This document shows positions 6,379 to 12,340 of a DNA stretch of 12,340 nt, piece after piece. The position numbers were made by a program, and so were the translations under genes. Where the stretch lies: contig CAXYYS010000058.1 in the NCBI GenBank assembly GCA_964293585.1, positions 1-12,340 on the forward strand, read 5' to 3'. This DNA is from JAKVKY01 sp964293585 (lineage in GTDB: Bacteria; Bacillota; Negativicutes; Acidaminococcales; Acidaminococcaceae). How positions within the stretch are numbered: the stretch's first letter is position 1; each line of letters begins with the position of its first letter. The notes beneath the pieces are model-generated. The model ran no database searches, had not been told where the DNA came from, and saw only the letters and a program-made list of their open reading frames with translations.

Positions 6379-9300
6379 TTAGAAACTCCACCTTGCGCCA
6401 ATGTTGTAGCGCACGTTGCTGGTGAGCTGTCCCATGTACTTGCTCACTTCGGCGTAAGCGTTGGCGTTCCTACCTAACTTAGCGCTGCCGCCAATTGTTA
6501 ATTCAGTCCAGTTGCGGGCCATGTCTTCGCTGTAGCCTACGGAGTTGCCCCCGTCCGCTGCGTTCAGATTTACGCCGCTGCCAAAGTCATGGTAGTAACT
6601 AAACTTGCCGTACAAACTGCCGCGAGTGTAACTCTTGCCAAAGGCCAAGCCCAATCTGGTGATGGCTTTATTCTGCGCATCCACGCTAACGTTCATGCCC
6701 GTAGACGTTGTATAATCCGCGCCGTTCAAGCGGCCTAAGATCAATTCTGCCTGGGGTTCTACGTACAAACCTTGGCCCAAGTCATAACGTTTGCCCATTT
6801 CACCGCTGATGCTGTAAGCCCAGGTATCGTAATCGGCGCTGCTGGGATTAGCAGTAGCAGTCACATCGTAATCGTTCATGTACTTGCCGGCTTTTAAAAC
6901 TACATCGTAGTAACGGCCGTCGTTCTTAATCCCCGTCTGGTATAAGCTGAACGTAGTTTCTTTCACATCGCCGCTGCCCAGGGCGTAGGTACCGTCGCCT
7001 TTGGCATAGCTCAAAGCTGCGCCCCGATAAGTTTTCTCGCTGGCGCCGATGCTGCTCTTGTCGTAACCGGCCTGGAACAAGTTAGCTTTCAGGCTGGCAT
7101 CGCCCTGCTCCAGTTTGCCGTTGTAGTAACGGGCCCACACGCCGGATTCTGCATCCGGAGTTTCCCGGAGCTCGCCCAAACGTTTAGACAGACTGTTAAT
7201 TTCAAACTGGAATAAACTGTTCAAACCCAGACGGTCCACTCCGGCGGTCTTCACGTGACCGCTGGTCTTGGCGCTGTCAATGGTAAGGGCCGTCAAATCC
7301 CAGGTGCCGTCCCCGTTATTCACCAGGGTAGGCGTGTAAGTATACAGATTATAAGAATCCTGTTTGCCGGCAAAAGTCATGGACGTAGGCGAAGCCGTAA
7401 CCACCGTAGCTTTTCCGGTAATGGTCTTGCCCGCGGTCAAAGTCTCGCTGGCCAGAGCGGGATCATACGCTACATCAATGTACGCCTGGGTAGAAGCACT
7501 GCCCGCGCCCACGCTGATGCTGTCGGCTTTGTTATTAGCCAGGTCGGCGTTAAGCTTAAACACGCCGCCGTCCCCGGTCAAATCCTTGACTTCCAAAGTG
7601 CGGAACTCGCTGCTGCGGGTGGGATTATCCCAGGTCAGGTCCACGATGCCGCCGTCTTTTAAGGTCAGGGTATCGATGCTGTTCTCTGTTACCGTGTAAC
7701 CGGGAGCGCGGGTCACAGTATAAGTCTCGGTACTGGTCTTACCTTTAGAATCCGTAACCTCCCTGGTTTTTTTCTCCGTAAAATCGCCGTAACGATTGTC
7801 ATAGACTGGCCGCCAGGTAGCGCCGTTGGCTACTACCAGGTTCACCGTACCTGCGGGCATACCTTCAATAGATTTGGTAATCACGTTGCCCTGCAGGTAG
7901 GACGCACTGTTGTCCAGGGTCAGGTTCACTTCGCTGTCCGCAGCAGCTGCCACGTCGCCTTCTACCTGGACAGTTTTGCCCAGAGAGTTGCCCTCTCCGT
8001 CCGTACCTACATTGATTGTTGAGTTCATTCCCGCTTCCAAGGCTAACGCATAAAAAAGACTATAGCCCTCTGTGCCTGCTACCGGGTTCACCGCTGCCTT
8101 AATGGCAGCGTTACCGTCCACCTGGATGTGAGAGTTATGGATAGCCGCCATACCTACGGCAACAAGCCTGCCATCCGCTCCCTTGCTCTCCGTACCATTA
8201 GCCGTAACGGTTAAATCCACATCCCCGGCGCTGGTCAACTCCGCATAACTTTGCGCTGATATACCCACAGCATCGCTATAAGTTGAACCTTGAATCGCGG
8301 CAGTGCCGCTGTTTGCACTTACGGTACCGGTAACAGACCCCAGCTTAGCCGTGGTAATAGCGCCTTTCGCACCAAATAATTGCATACCTAAAGCGTGGAC
8401 GGCATTATAGCTTAACGCAGTTCCCTCCGCAGTCGTGCTCCCCGTGGCCGTAACCTTAAAGTTGACGGCGCCGGGAACAGTCAGTTGGGACGCACAATTA
8501 TAGCCAGCCGTCGTAATGGCATAAGCCGTCGTTTCCGAAGCGCCTGTGTTAGCTCTACCCTCCGTGGCTCCCTTAAGGGTGCCGCCGGTAGCCGCAACCG
8601 TCAGATCCAGGCTCTGCGCCGTTACCTGGTTGTTATAATTTAGACCGGTAGCCATAGTCTGCAAATAAGATTTATCCTTGTTAACCGTACCGCCGGTAGC
8701 CGTAACCGTAGCGGTAACCGGGCCCAGGTCGGCTACTTTATAACTGGTAGTTCCACTTTCCGAAGCTATAAAATCAAGGCCTAAGGCTTCAGTATTCTGC
8801 TGGGCCAGGATCCCGGTATCTATAGGCGCAGCACCGGTAGCCGTCACATTTAAATCGGTAGCGCCACTGATGGTAAGGGTGCTGTCGCCGTATATTTCAC
8901 TATGCTGACTCACTTGCCGCAGGCCTTCAGCCTGGGTAACGGCAGCGTCGGAACTGCCGGCCACTTTGGCGCCGGTAGCGGCAACTTTTAGCTTCAGGCT
9001 GTCCAGAGACAGGCTGCCGCCTCTCTCGATATTACTCATAAAGTTCGAACTCCCGTTCGCAGCACCGGTGGCCGTGGTAAAAACAGTGCCGGAATTTACG
9101 GTACCACCGTTAGCGGTGACACTGCCTTCCACCGTACCTAACTCCATCGTAGCTGCGGCAGGATCAAAATTTGGACCAATGATGGCATTTTCCAGGCCTG
9201 TGGCGTTAATAAGGTTTGTGGAACTCGTACCGGTGGCGGTGATAGTGCCGCCGGTGGCCGTGACATTAAGTTTGGTAGCACCGGTGACCCGGACCGAGCC

Positions 9301-10629
9301 GCTGTAAGAAGCAGACCTAATATAAATATTTTGCGTAAGTCCCACAGACCTATTAACATTCCTAGCATTTTTTCCGGCCGCGGTGCCGCCCTGGGCCGAC
9401 ACGTTCAGATCCAGGCTCTTGGCCGTCAGGCTGCCAATATCGGTGACAACGCCTGCTGCCACCGCAGAAATATCGCCGCCCGCAGTGGGGTTATCCGGGT
9501 CCGTGCTGCCCGCATTATCCGTACCGCCGGTAGCGCTGACCACGGCAGTGACATCACCCAGCTTGTAGTTACTGATGTTAAGACCCACTTCCTGGCTACC
9601 GATACCTGTAGCTACAGCCGAACTCTTGCCGGCGCTGCCGGTCCCTTCATAACCGCCGCCAATAGCGGTGACATGCAAAGTAGCCGGTCCGGTTACCGTC
9701 AGCTTATCACTACCGGTTCCCTTATTGTCATTTCTCTGCACCAAACCGGAGGCCGTAGCGCTGACATCGGCATTTTGGGCGCCAGCAGCTGCCGTACCAC
9801 CCGTAGCCGTGACAGTAAGATCAGTACTGTCTGACGTCAGGCTGCCTCTAAGGTCAATACCACCCGCTGTAGCATCAGCAAATACCATGCCACCTGTGTT
9901 AACAGTACCGCCCTGGGCGGAAATAGTACCCGTCAGGCCGCCTAACTTGACAGCACCGGTAGAGCTACCGTTACTGCCGATGGCCTTGGCTTCGGCTACG
10001 CTTACGGTAGATCCGGCGCCGGGAGCCATACCCTGGGCACTGACGTTGAGAGTTGTGTCGCCGCTGATGGTAATAGGACCGTATTGGACGAAACCGTTAG
10101 CTTCTGCCCAACTTTCACCGGTTTCAGCGCCGGTATAAGTACCTGCGTCTGCCTTGACGGTGATGGTATTGGCAGCACCGTCCCGGCCCAGGGTCAGGTC
10201 GCCATTAGGATTGCTAACGCCGGCGGCAGAAACACGCATATTACCACCTTTAGGCGTAGCTGCCGTAGCAGGGGGAACCGTTAAATGAAGCGCTTCGTCT
10301 ACGGACAGAGATTGTCCGTAGTCCAGGATGCCAATAGTTTGACCGCCATTACCAGTACCGTCCGCAGCGCTGCTCACCGAAATGGTAGCGCCGGGAGCCA
10401 TATACACAGTCATGGCCCTGTTTACACCATTGGAAATACCAATGAGTACCTGTTTATCCGTAGACGATTCCTGGGTCACGTTGATGCTGGTGTAGCGGGT
10501 GCCGGCCGTATTACTAGTCCCTACCGTATCGGTTGCGACCTGGTTAGCTGCCCACACCGGGGTAGTACTGAGCAGGGAGCACAGGACTGCCGCTGCTAAA
10601 AACTTACGTTGAGAATTTCCTTTTGCCAT
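6379..10629 (-). CDS. Type Va autotransporter 2, large repeat-rich adhesin-like protein
   Basis: The protein has 1416 aa from the ATG at 10629, preceded by AAGGGG at 8 bases. An ATG five bases upstream is in another frame. The signal peptide is MAKGNSQRKF ... TPVWA (cleavage about residue 27). The passenger (about 28-900) holds some 15 copies of a strand ending in VTATGGT or a variant between about 195 and 812. YLQGNV (about 911) opens the part shared with autotransporter 1, followed by the autochaperone-like GDGGVFKLNADLANNKADSI (about 1020). Then come the helical linker (about 1120-1160) and the barrel, from SGVWARYYNG (about 1162) to RWSF. The barrel differs from its paralogue at few positions, whereas the passengers do not align well. 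Function is probably adhesion, biofilm formation or self-association; no enzyme motif was seen. It forms its own transcription unit. Confidence 0.95.
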   Translation of the reverse strand: MAKGNSQRKFLAAAVLCSLLSTTPVWAANQVATDTVGTSNTAGTRYTSINVTQESSTDKQVLIGISNGVNRAMTVYMAPGATISVSSAADGTGNGGQTIGILDYGQSLSVDEALHLTVPPATAATPKGGNMRVSAAGVSNPNGDLTLGRDGAANTITVKADAGTYTGAETGESWAEANGFVQYGPITISGDTTLNVSAQGMAPGAGSTVSVAEAKAIGSNGSSTGAVKLGGLTGTISAQGGTVNTGGMVFADATAGGIDLRGSLTSDSTDLTVTATGGTAAAGAQNADVSATASGLVQRNDNKGTGSDKLTVTGPATLHVTAIGGGYEGTGSAGKSSAVATGIGSQEVGLNISNYKLGDVTAVVSATGGTDNAGSTDPDNPTAGGDISAVAAGVVTDIGSLTAKSLDLNVSAQGGTAAGKNARNVNRSVGLTQNIYIRSASYSGSVRVTGATKLNVTATGGTITATGTSSTNLINATGLENAIIGPNFDPAAATMELGTVEGSVTANGGTVNSGTVFTTATGAANGSSNFMSNIERGGSLSLDSLKLKVAATGAKVAGSSDAAVTQAEGLRQVSQHSEIYGDSTLTISGATDLNVTATGAAPIDTGILAQQNTEALGLDFIASESGTTSYKVADLGPVTATVTATGGTVNKDKSYLQTMATGLNYNNQVTAQSLDLTVAATGGTLKGATEGRANTGASETTAYAITTAGYNCASQLTVPGAVNFKVTATGSTTAEGTALSYNAVHALGMQLFGAKGAITTAKLGSVTGTVSANSGTAAIQGSTYSDAVGISAQSYAELTSAGDVDLTVTANGTESKGADGRLVAVGMAAIHNSHIQVDGNAAIKAAVNPVAGTEGYSLFYALALEAGMNSTINVGTDGEGNSLGKTVQVEGDVAAAADSEVNLTLDNSASYLQGNVITKSIEGMPAGTVNLVVANGATWRPVYDNRYGDFTEKKTREVTDSKGKTSTETYTVTRAPGYTVTENSIDTLTLKDGGIVDLTWDNPTRSSEFRTLEVKDLTGDGGVFKLNADLANNKADSISVGAGSASTQAYIDVAYDPALASETLTAGKTITGKATVVTASPTSMTFAGKQDSYNLYTYTPTLVNNGDGTWDLTALTIDSAKTSGHVKTAGVDRLGLNSLFQFEINSLSKRLGELRETPDAESGVWARYYNGKLEQGDASLKANLFQAGYDKSSIGASEKTYRGAALSYAKGDGTYALGSGDVKETTFSLYQTGIKNDGRYYDVVLKAGKYMNDYDVTATANPSSADYDTWAYSISGEMGKRYDLGQGLYVEPQAELILGRLNGADYTTSTGMNVSVDAQNKAITRLGLAFGKSYTRGSLYGKFSYYHDFGSGVNLNAADGGNSVGYSEDMARNWTELTIGGSAKLGRNANAYAEVSKYMGQLTSNVRYNIGARWSF
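8190..10045 (-). repeat. Passenger-coding repeats of autotransporter 2
   Basis: The coding sequence repeats variants of a unit ending in (V/I)(T/S)A(T/Q/N)GGT about every 40-60 residues, for example TVTATGGTAAAG, VVSATGGTDNAG, NVTATGGTITAT and TVTATGGTVNKD. At DNA level this shows as recurring ACCGCCGGTAGCCGTAAC-like stretches. Copy number could change by recombination; the sequence shows no frame disruption. Confidence 0.75.
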
Positions 10630-10639
10630 TTCATCTTCC

Positions 10640-10735
10640 CCTTCAACTTTTACACATAGGACTGCCCGGGGCGCGGCGCCTGCCGTACCTGGGGCGTATT
10701 TGGCGGGTCACGCTGCCGCCGGATCTTGTTTAAGC
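10640..10735 (-). other. G+C-rich leader of autotransporter 2
   Basis: This stretch lies between the start-site palindrome (10737-10761) and the Shine-Dalgarno site and has no counterpart in autotransporter 1. It makes the leader about 135 bases instead of about 43. Its core (10659-10725) is far richer in G+C than the surroundings and can fold, for example GGCGG/CCGCC at 10702-10720. I recognise no riboswitch or RNA family. Confidence 0.4.
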
Positions 10736-10736
10736 T

Positions 10737-10761
10737 AAAGCGCCTTTTTAAAAAGCGCTTT
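10737..10761. promoter_or_regulatory. Palindrome at the start of the autotransporter 2 leader
   Basis: AAAGCGC (10737-10743) and GCGCTTT (10755-10761) are perfect inverted arms around a TTTTTA-rich centre, with one mismatch in the inner part. The right side also contains AAAGCGCTTT as its own palindrome (10752-10761). It lies 10 bp downstream of the -10, as its counterpart at 5842-5864 does for autotransporter 1. Confidence 0.6.
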
Positions 10762-10771
10762 CCTTAAAACT

Positions 10772-10799
10772 ACCTTACCAAATTTACAAGGTTTTGCAA
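10772..10799 (-). promoter_or_regulatory. Promoter of autotransporter 2
   Basis: On the minus strand TTGCAA (10794-10799) and TAAGGT (10772-10777) are 16 bp apart, with a TG extension before the -10. The -10 is poor (3 of 6). It was chosen because its distance to the direct-repeat boxes is the same as in autotransporter 1. A weak -10 would make the promoter depend on an activator. Confidence 0.5.
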
Positions 10800-10809
10800 C
10801 CCCTCGCTG

Positions 10810-10839
10810 CAAAAGTGGTCGATTTTCGACAAAAGTGGT
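10810..10839 (-). promoter_or_regulatory. Activator boxes B (direct repeat, 20-bp period), autotransporter 2
   Basis: CAAAAGTGGT occurs at 10810-10819 and 10830-10839, exactly 20 bp apart. The same ten bases with the same spacing precede autotransporter 1. The nearer box again ends 10 bp above the -35, while the sequence between the boxes has diverged, as expected if only the boxes are under selection. Confidence 0.65.
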
Positions 10840-10874
10840 ATGACTTTTTGACCTTTAAAAATGTTAGTGCGTGT

Positions 10875-10901
10875 GTTTTGTAAAGAAAGTTACAGTTTTG
10901 T
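10875..10901 (-). promoter_or_regulatory. Upstream boxes A (direct repeat, 20-bp period), autotransporter 2
   Basis: GTTTTGT occurs at 10875-10881 and 10895-10901, exactly 20 bp apart, with TTACA just before the second copy as in autotransporter 1. The distance from the second B box to the first A box is 45 bp here and 35 bp in autotransporter 1, a difference of one helical turn. Confidence 0.55.
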
Positions 10902-10909
10902 GTGTGCTT

Positions 10910-11115
10910 GGACGGGGGTGTCTTTGTATCCGCCGTGGCCTCGACATAGTCAGACCAGGGCAATATTTCAGGGCGCCCAGCTAAAACCTGCTGGGCTTCC
11001 ACGCGGTTACCGGCTCGGCATAGCCTGCCGAGCCGACCGCTGAGGTATTGATTCCCTGAATATTGCCCTGGTCTTCTTAGCAAGAGCATACGGCTGCACA
11101 AAGGCACCCCCGTCC
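10910..11115. repeat. Palindromic MITE-like element 3
   Basis: The ends are inverted copies: GGACGGGGGTGTCTTTGT from 10910, with CGCCGT, against ACGGC and ACAAAGGCACCCCCGTCC ending at 11115. Inside lie a second inverted pair (AGACCAGGGCAATATT... at 10952-10973 and its complement at 11054-11074) and two hairpins. The hairpins are GCCCAGC/GCTGGGC (10975-10996) and CGGCTCGGCA/TGCCGAGCCG (11011-11035). The outer ends match element 1 (763-886). It encodes nothing credible and begins 8 bp beyond the A boxes of autotransporter 2. Confidence 0.75.
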
Positions 11116-11140
11116 ATCGCTACAAAATAATGCAACATAC

Positions 11141-11178
11141 AAAAACAGCGCCCCGCACTTATAAAGTACGAGACGCTG
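11141..11178 (-). terminator. Intrinsic terminator of the small gene
   Basis: In minus-strand RNA the arms 11146-11178 pair over 15 positions around a UAU loop. Three pairs are G-U, so the full stem exists only in RNA of this strand. Five U (11141-11145) follow. It is 22 bp past the stop codon at 11201, and its sequence is nearly that of the terminator at 1119-1158. Confidence 0.85.
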
Positions 11179-11200
11179 CATAGCATCTTAGGCTGCCTGA

Positions 11201-11370
11201 TTATTTTTCATCCTTTTCTAGTTCAGCCTTCCGCTTACGTTCTTCCTCATCCAAGTAAGCCAGCGCTCCCTTGTCGCCATTCTTGATATGCACATCCCGT
11301 TCCATCTTTCTCAGCATCTCAAAAAATCTCCGTCAGGTTCAATTATACAATCATCCTTAGCATTTTTCAT
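11201..11370 (-). CDS. Very small charged protein of unknown function, split by a frameshift at T6
   Basis: From ATG 11370 (weak site GGGGGA six bases before) the frame reads MKNAKDDCIIEPDGDFLRC and stops at 11311. The next frame continues from ATG 11317 as MLRKMERDVHIKNGDKGALA and a further 18 highly charged residues to TAA at 11201. One extra T in the run of six would join them into one protein of about 56 aa, ending in a Glu/Lys-rich helix. The site reads T_TTT_TTG in the first frame, a heptamer on which a -1 slip would give the joined product. Alternatively the 38-aa part starts by itself: GGAG lies ten bases before its ATG, which overlaps the first stop (ATGCTGA). A TATAAT lies at 11411-11416, and a terminator follows the gene. 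I do not recognise the family. Confidence 0.5.
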
Positions 11371-11452
11371 GCTCGTTCCCCCATTCCCAATATACCTTCA
11401 ACCTGCACACATTATAAATTCTAAATGCCAGGAACAGGTCACTTGCAAAGCG

Positions 11453-11508
11453 ACAAAAACAAAACCGGTAGCTCGCACTCATAAAGTGTAAGCTACCGGT
11501 TTTCATTT
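11453..11508. terminator. Bidirectional hairpin terminator after the toxin-antitoxin operon
   Basis: ACCGGTAGCT (from 11464) and AGCTACCGGT (to 11500) enclose CACT/AGTG around a CATAA loop, giving 15 of 16 possible pairs on either strand. Minus-strand RNA continues UUUUGUUUUUG; plus-strand RNA continues UUUUCAUUU. It lies 33 bp after the antitoxin stop. Positions 11453-11499 are identical to 12294-12340. Confidence 0.85.
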
Positions 11509-11532
11509 AAACTTACAACAACTTAGCCATAA

Positions 11533-11811
11533 TCAGCGCGGTAAAAATTCAATCTTCAAGCGCATGTTTAAGGCTGCGGCAATGCGCTTTAACATTTGGA
11601 TAGAAGGATTGGCATTACCGTTTTCAAGCTTGCTGAGATTGGCCCTGTCAATACCAATTTTATCAGCAAGTTCCTGTTGAGATAAATGCTTTTTCTCGCG
11701 GTTTTCAATAACGGCTCTGATAACCTGATATTCCGGCTCCAATGCATCATATTCTTTTTTGAAAACAGGATCCTGCAATTTCTTTTGCAATACCGCATCA
11801 AAAGTCAACAT
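11533..11811 (-). CDS. higA: Antitoxin, XRE-family DNA-binding protein (HigA-like)
   Basis: This 92-aa protein has a helix-turn-helix (LSQQELADKIGIDRANLSKL, residues 43-62) followed by ENGNANPSIQMLKRIAAAL, the standard Cro/C1-type fold. The N-terminal part (1-40) would wrap or neutralise the toxin, and the C-terminus ends MRLKIEFLPR. The start at 11811 has GGAGG nine bases before it, inside the toxin gene. It overlaps the end of the toxin gene by 14 bases, so translation is probably coupled. The toxin-first order is that of higBA systems. It should bind toxin and, with it, the palindrome at 12200-12221 to repress the operon. A longer same-frame reading up to 12081 lies entirely inside the toxin gene and is rejected. 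Confidence 0.9.
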   Translation of the reverse strand: MLTFDAVLQKKLQDPVFKKEYDALEPEYQVIRAVIENREKKHLSQQELADKIGIDRANLSKLENGNANPSIQMLKRIAAALNMRLKIEFLPR

Positions 11812-12175
11812 CAGATTCAACCTCCATCCTTGACAAAAAATCTTTACGATAAGCTTTGGCCAATCGTATCTCTTTCCCAGGTGTCTTAGCAGTTTTTTTG
11901 ATAAACCCATTTGTGAGTACAATAATATTACCAATGTAAAAAAAGTACAGCACTCGCGTAATATCTCTACCCTGCTTCGTCCTGAGTTCAAAGATACCAT
12001 CATCCAAATACTTAGAATACGGTTCCCTATTAGTATTACCATAGTCCTGCAAGACTCCAATATCCCGATATATTTTCGCATTCAATTTTGGAGTCAAAGA
12101 CTCGATAAAATCATAGACAGGAGAGGAACCATCGACCTTCTGATAAAAGATAATTTTCCACTTTTCTCTTGCCAA
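11798..12175 (-). CDS. higB: Toxin, RelE/HigB superfamily (phage Gp49-like)
   Basis: This 125-aa protein fits the Gp49-like/HigB family (PF05973), ribosome-dependent mRNA interferases. Seen: the N-terminal strand WKIIFYQKVDGSSPVYDFIE, then DDGIFELRTKQGRDITRVLYFF (residues 59-79) and IIVLTNGFIKKTAKTPGKEI (84-102) with the following LAKAYRKDF, the most typical stretch of the family. Basic residues that would serve RNA cleavage (R65, R70, R74, K93, K94, K97) are present. The start is TTG at 12175: the only near ATG (12178-12180) is out of frame, and AAAGGTGG lies seven bases before the TTG. A weak start codon fits a toxin kept at low level. The leader is very short. Confidence 0.9.
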   Translation of the reverse strand: MAREKWKIIFYQKVDGSSPVYDFIESLTPKLNAKIYRDIGVLQDYGNTNREPYSKYLDDGIFELRTKQGRDITRVLYFFYIGNIIVLTNGFIKKTAKTPGKEIRLAKAYRKDFLSRMEVESDVDF

Positions 12176-12196
12176 CTCATCACCACCTTTATCTAT

Positions 12197-12226
12197 ATTA
12201 TAGTGGTATAAATACCACTATGTCAA
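12197..12226 (-). promoter_or_regulatory. Consensus promoter of the toxin-antitoxin operon
   Basis: On the minus strand TTGACA (12221-12226) and TATAAT (12197-12202) are both perfect, separated by 18 bp. The start of transcription would be near 12190, about 15 bases before the TTG start of the toxin. Confidence 0.9.
12200..12221. promoter_or_regulatory. Toxin-antitoxin operator (autorepression)
   Basis: ATAGTGGTAT (12200-12209) and ATACCACTAT (12212-12221) are perfect 10-bp inverted arms around AA. They fill the promoter spacer and touch both boxes, so a bound antitoxin dimer would exclude RNA polymerase. Confidence 0.8.
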
Positions 12227-12293
12227 GTTCAATACCAGGTTTTAATTTTTCATCGCTTTCCCTTTAACAACGCATTCAACCAACATAATACCA

Positions 12294-12340
12294 ACAAAAA
12301 CAAAACCGGTAGCTCGCACTCATAAAGTGTAAGCTACCGG
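12294..12340. repeat. Second copy of the CCGGTAGCT hairpin repeat (cut by window end)
   Basis: All 47 bases equal 11453-11499, and the hairpin is complete except for its last base. With its A-rich left flank it would terminate a minus-strand gene lying beyond the window. With the first copy it brackets the toxin-antitoxin operon in direct orientation. Confidence 0.8.

Noticed and set aside
7255..10599. Several plus-strand frames of 60-170 codons opposite the autotransporter passengers
   Set aside because: They mirror the repetitive, G+C-rich coding strand, lack ribosome sites and show no domain; the minus-strand gene explains the region fully.
10784..11107. 107-codon minus-strand frame
   Set aside because: It spans palindromic element 3 and both regulatory box pairs of autotransporter 2; its composition is not protein-like and it lacks a ribosome site.
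11812..12081. Longer antitoxin starting inside the toxin gene
   Set aside because: The extra residues are an out-of-frame reading of the toxin gene with no similarity to HTH antitoxins; GGAGG supports the start at 11811.
11453..12340. Integron-type gene cassette with attC sites
   Set aside because: The flanking hairpins lack the GTTRRRY/RYYYAAC core sites of attC, no integrase is present, and the operon carries its own promoter.

Overview
The window combines promoters of ordinary Firmicutes type (TTGACA/TATAAT boxes, strong Shine-Dalgarno sites, intrinsic terminators) with two large type Va autotransporters, which need an outer membrane. That mix points to a diderm Firmicute of the class Negativicutes; an Acidaminococcaceae/Phascolarctobacterium-like genome is my guess, not something the sequence proves. 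Every convincing gene lies on the minus strand.

Layout in + coordinates. 1-489: N-terminal part of a substrate-binding lipoprotein of an ABC importer (ferric-iron/FbpA type), with an extended -10 promoter and a cre-like palindrome upstream. 590-1110: no gene; a 41-bp tandem array running into a large inverted repeat, then a degenerate 37-bp array and a decayed copy of a repeated hairpin. 1119-2537: an AAA+ ATPase of the AAA_14/DUF4143 type with its own promoter, operator-like palindrome and terminator. 2578-5994: autotransporter 1 (1081 aa) and its regulatory region. 6002-6254: a second palindromic element. 6301-10901: terminator, autotransporter 2 (1416 aa) and its regulatory region. 10910-11115: a third palindromic element. 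11141-11370: terminator and a very small gene broken (or slipping) at a run of six T. 11453-12340: a HigB/HigA-type toxin-antitoxin operon with a consensus promoter and a palindromic operator, lying between two identical 47-bp hairpin sequences.

The most striking content is regulatory. The two autotransporter genes are paralogues with near-identical C-terminal halves and different passengers. They also share one upstream plan: two pairs of direct-repeat boxes, each pair with exactly 20-bp spacing, then a promoter with the proximal box 10 bp above the -35, then a palindrome built on AAGCGCTT at the transcription start. The distance between the two box pairs differs by exactly 10 bp (35 versus 45). 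This looks like a dedicated co-regulon, possibly under a LytTR-type response regulator. A palindromic repeat element sits directly upstream of each regulatory region, and another sits upstream of the lipoprotein promoter. No phage, insertion-sequence transposase, CRISPR array, tRNA or rRNA was recognised.
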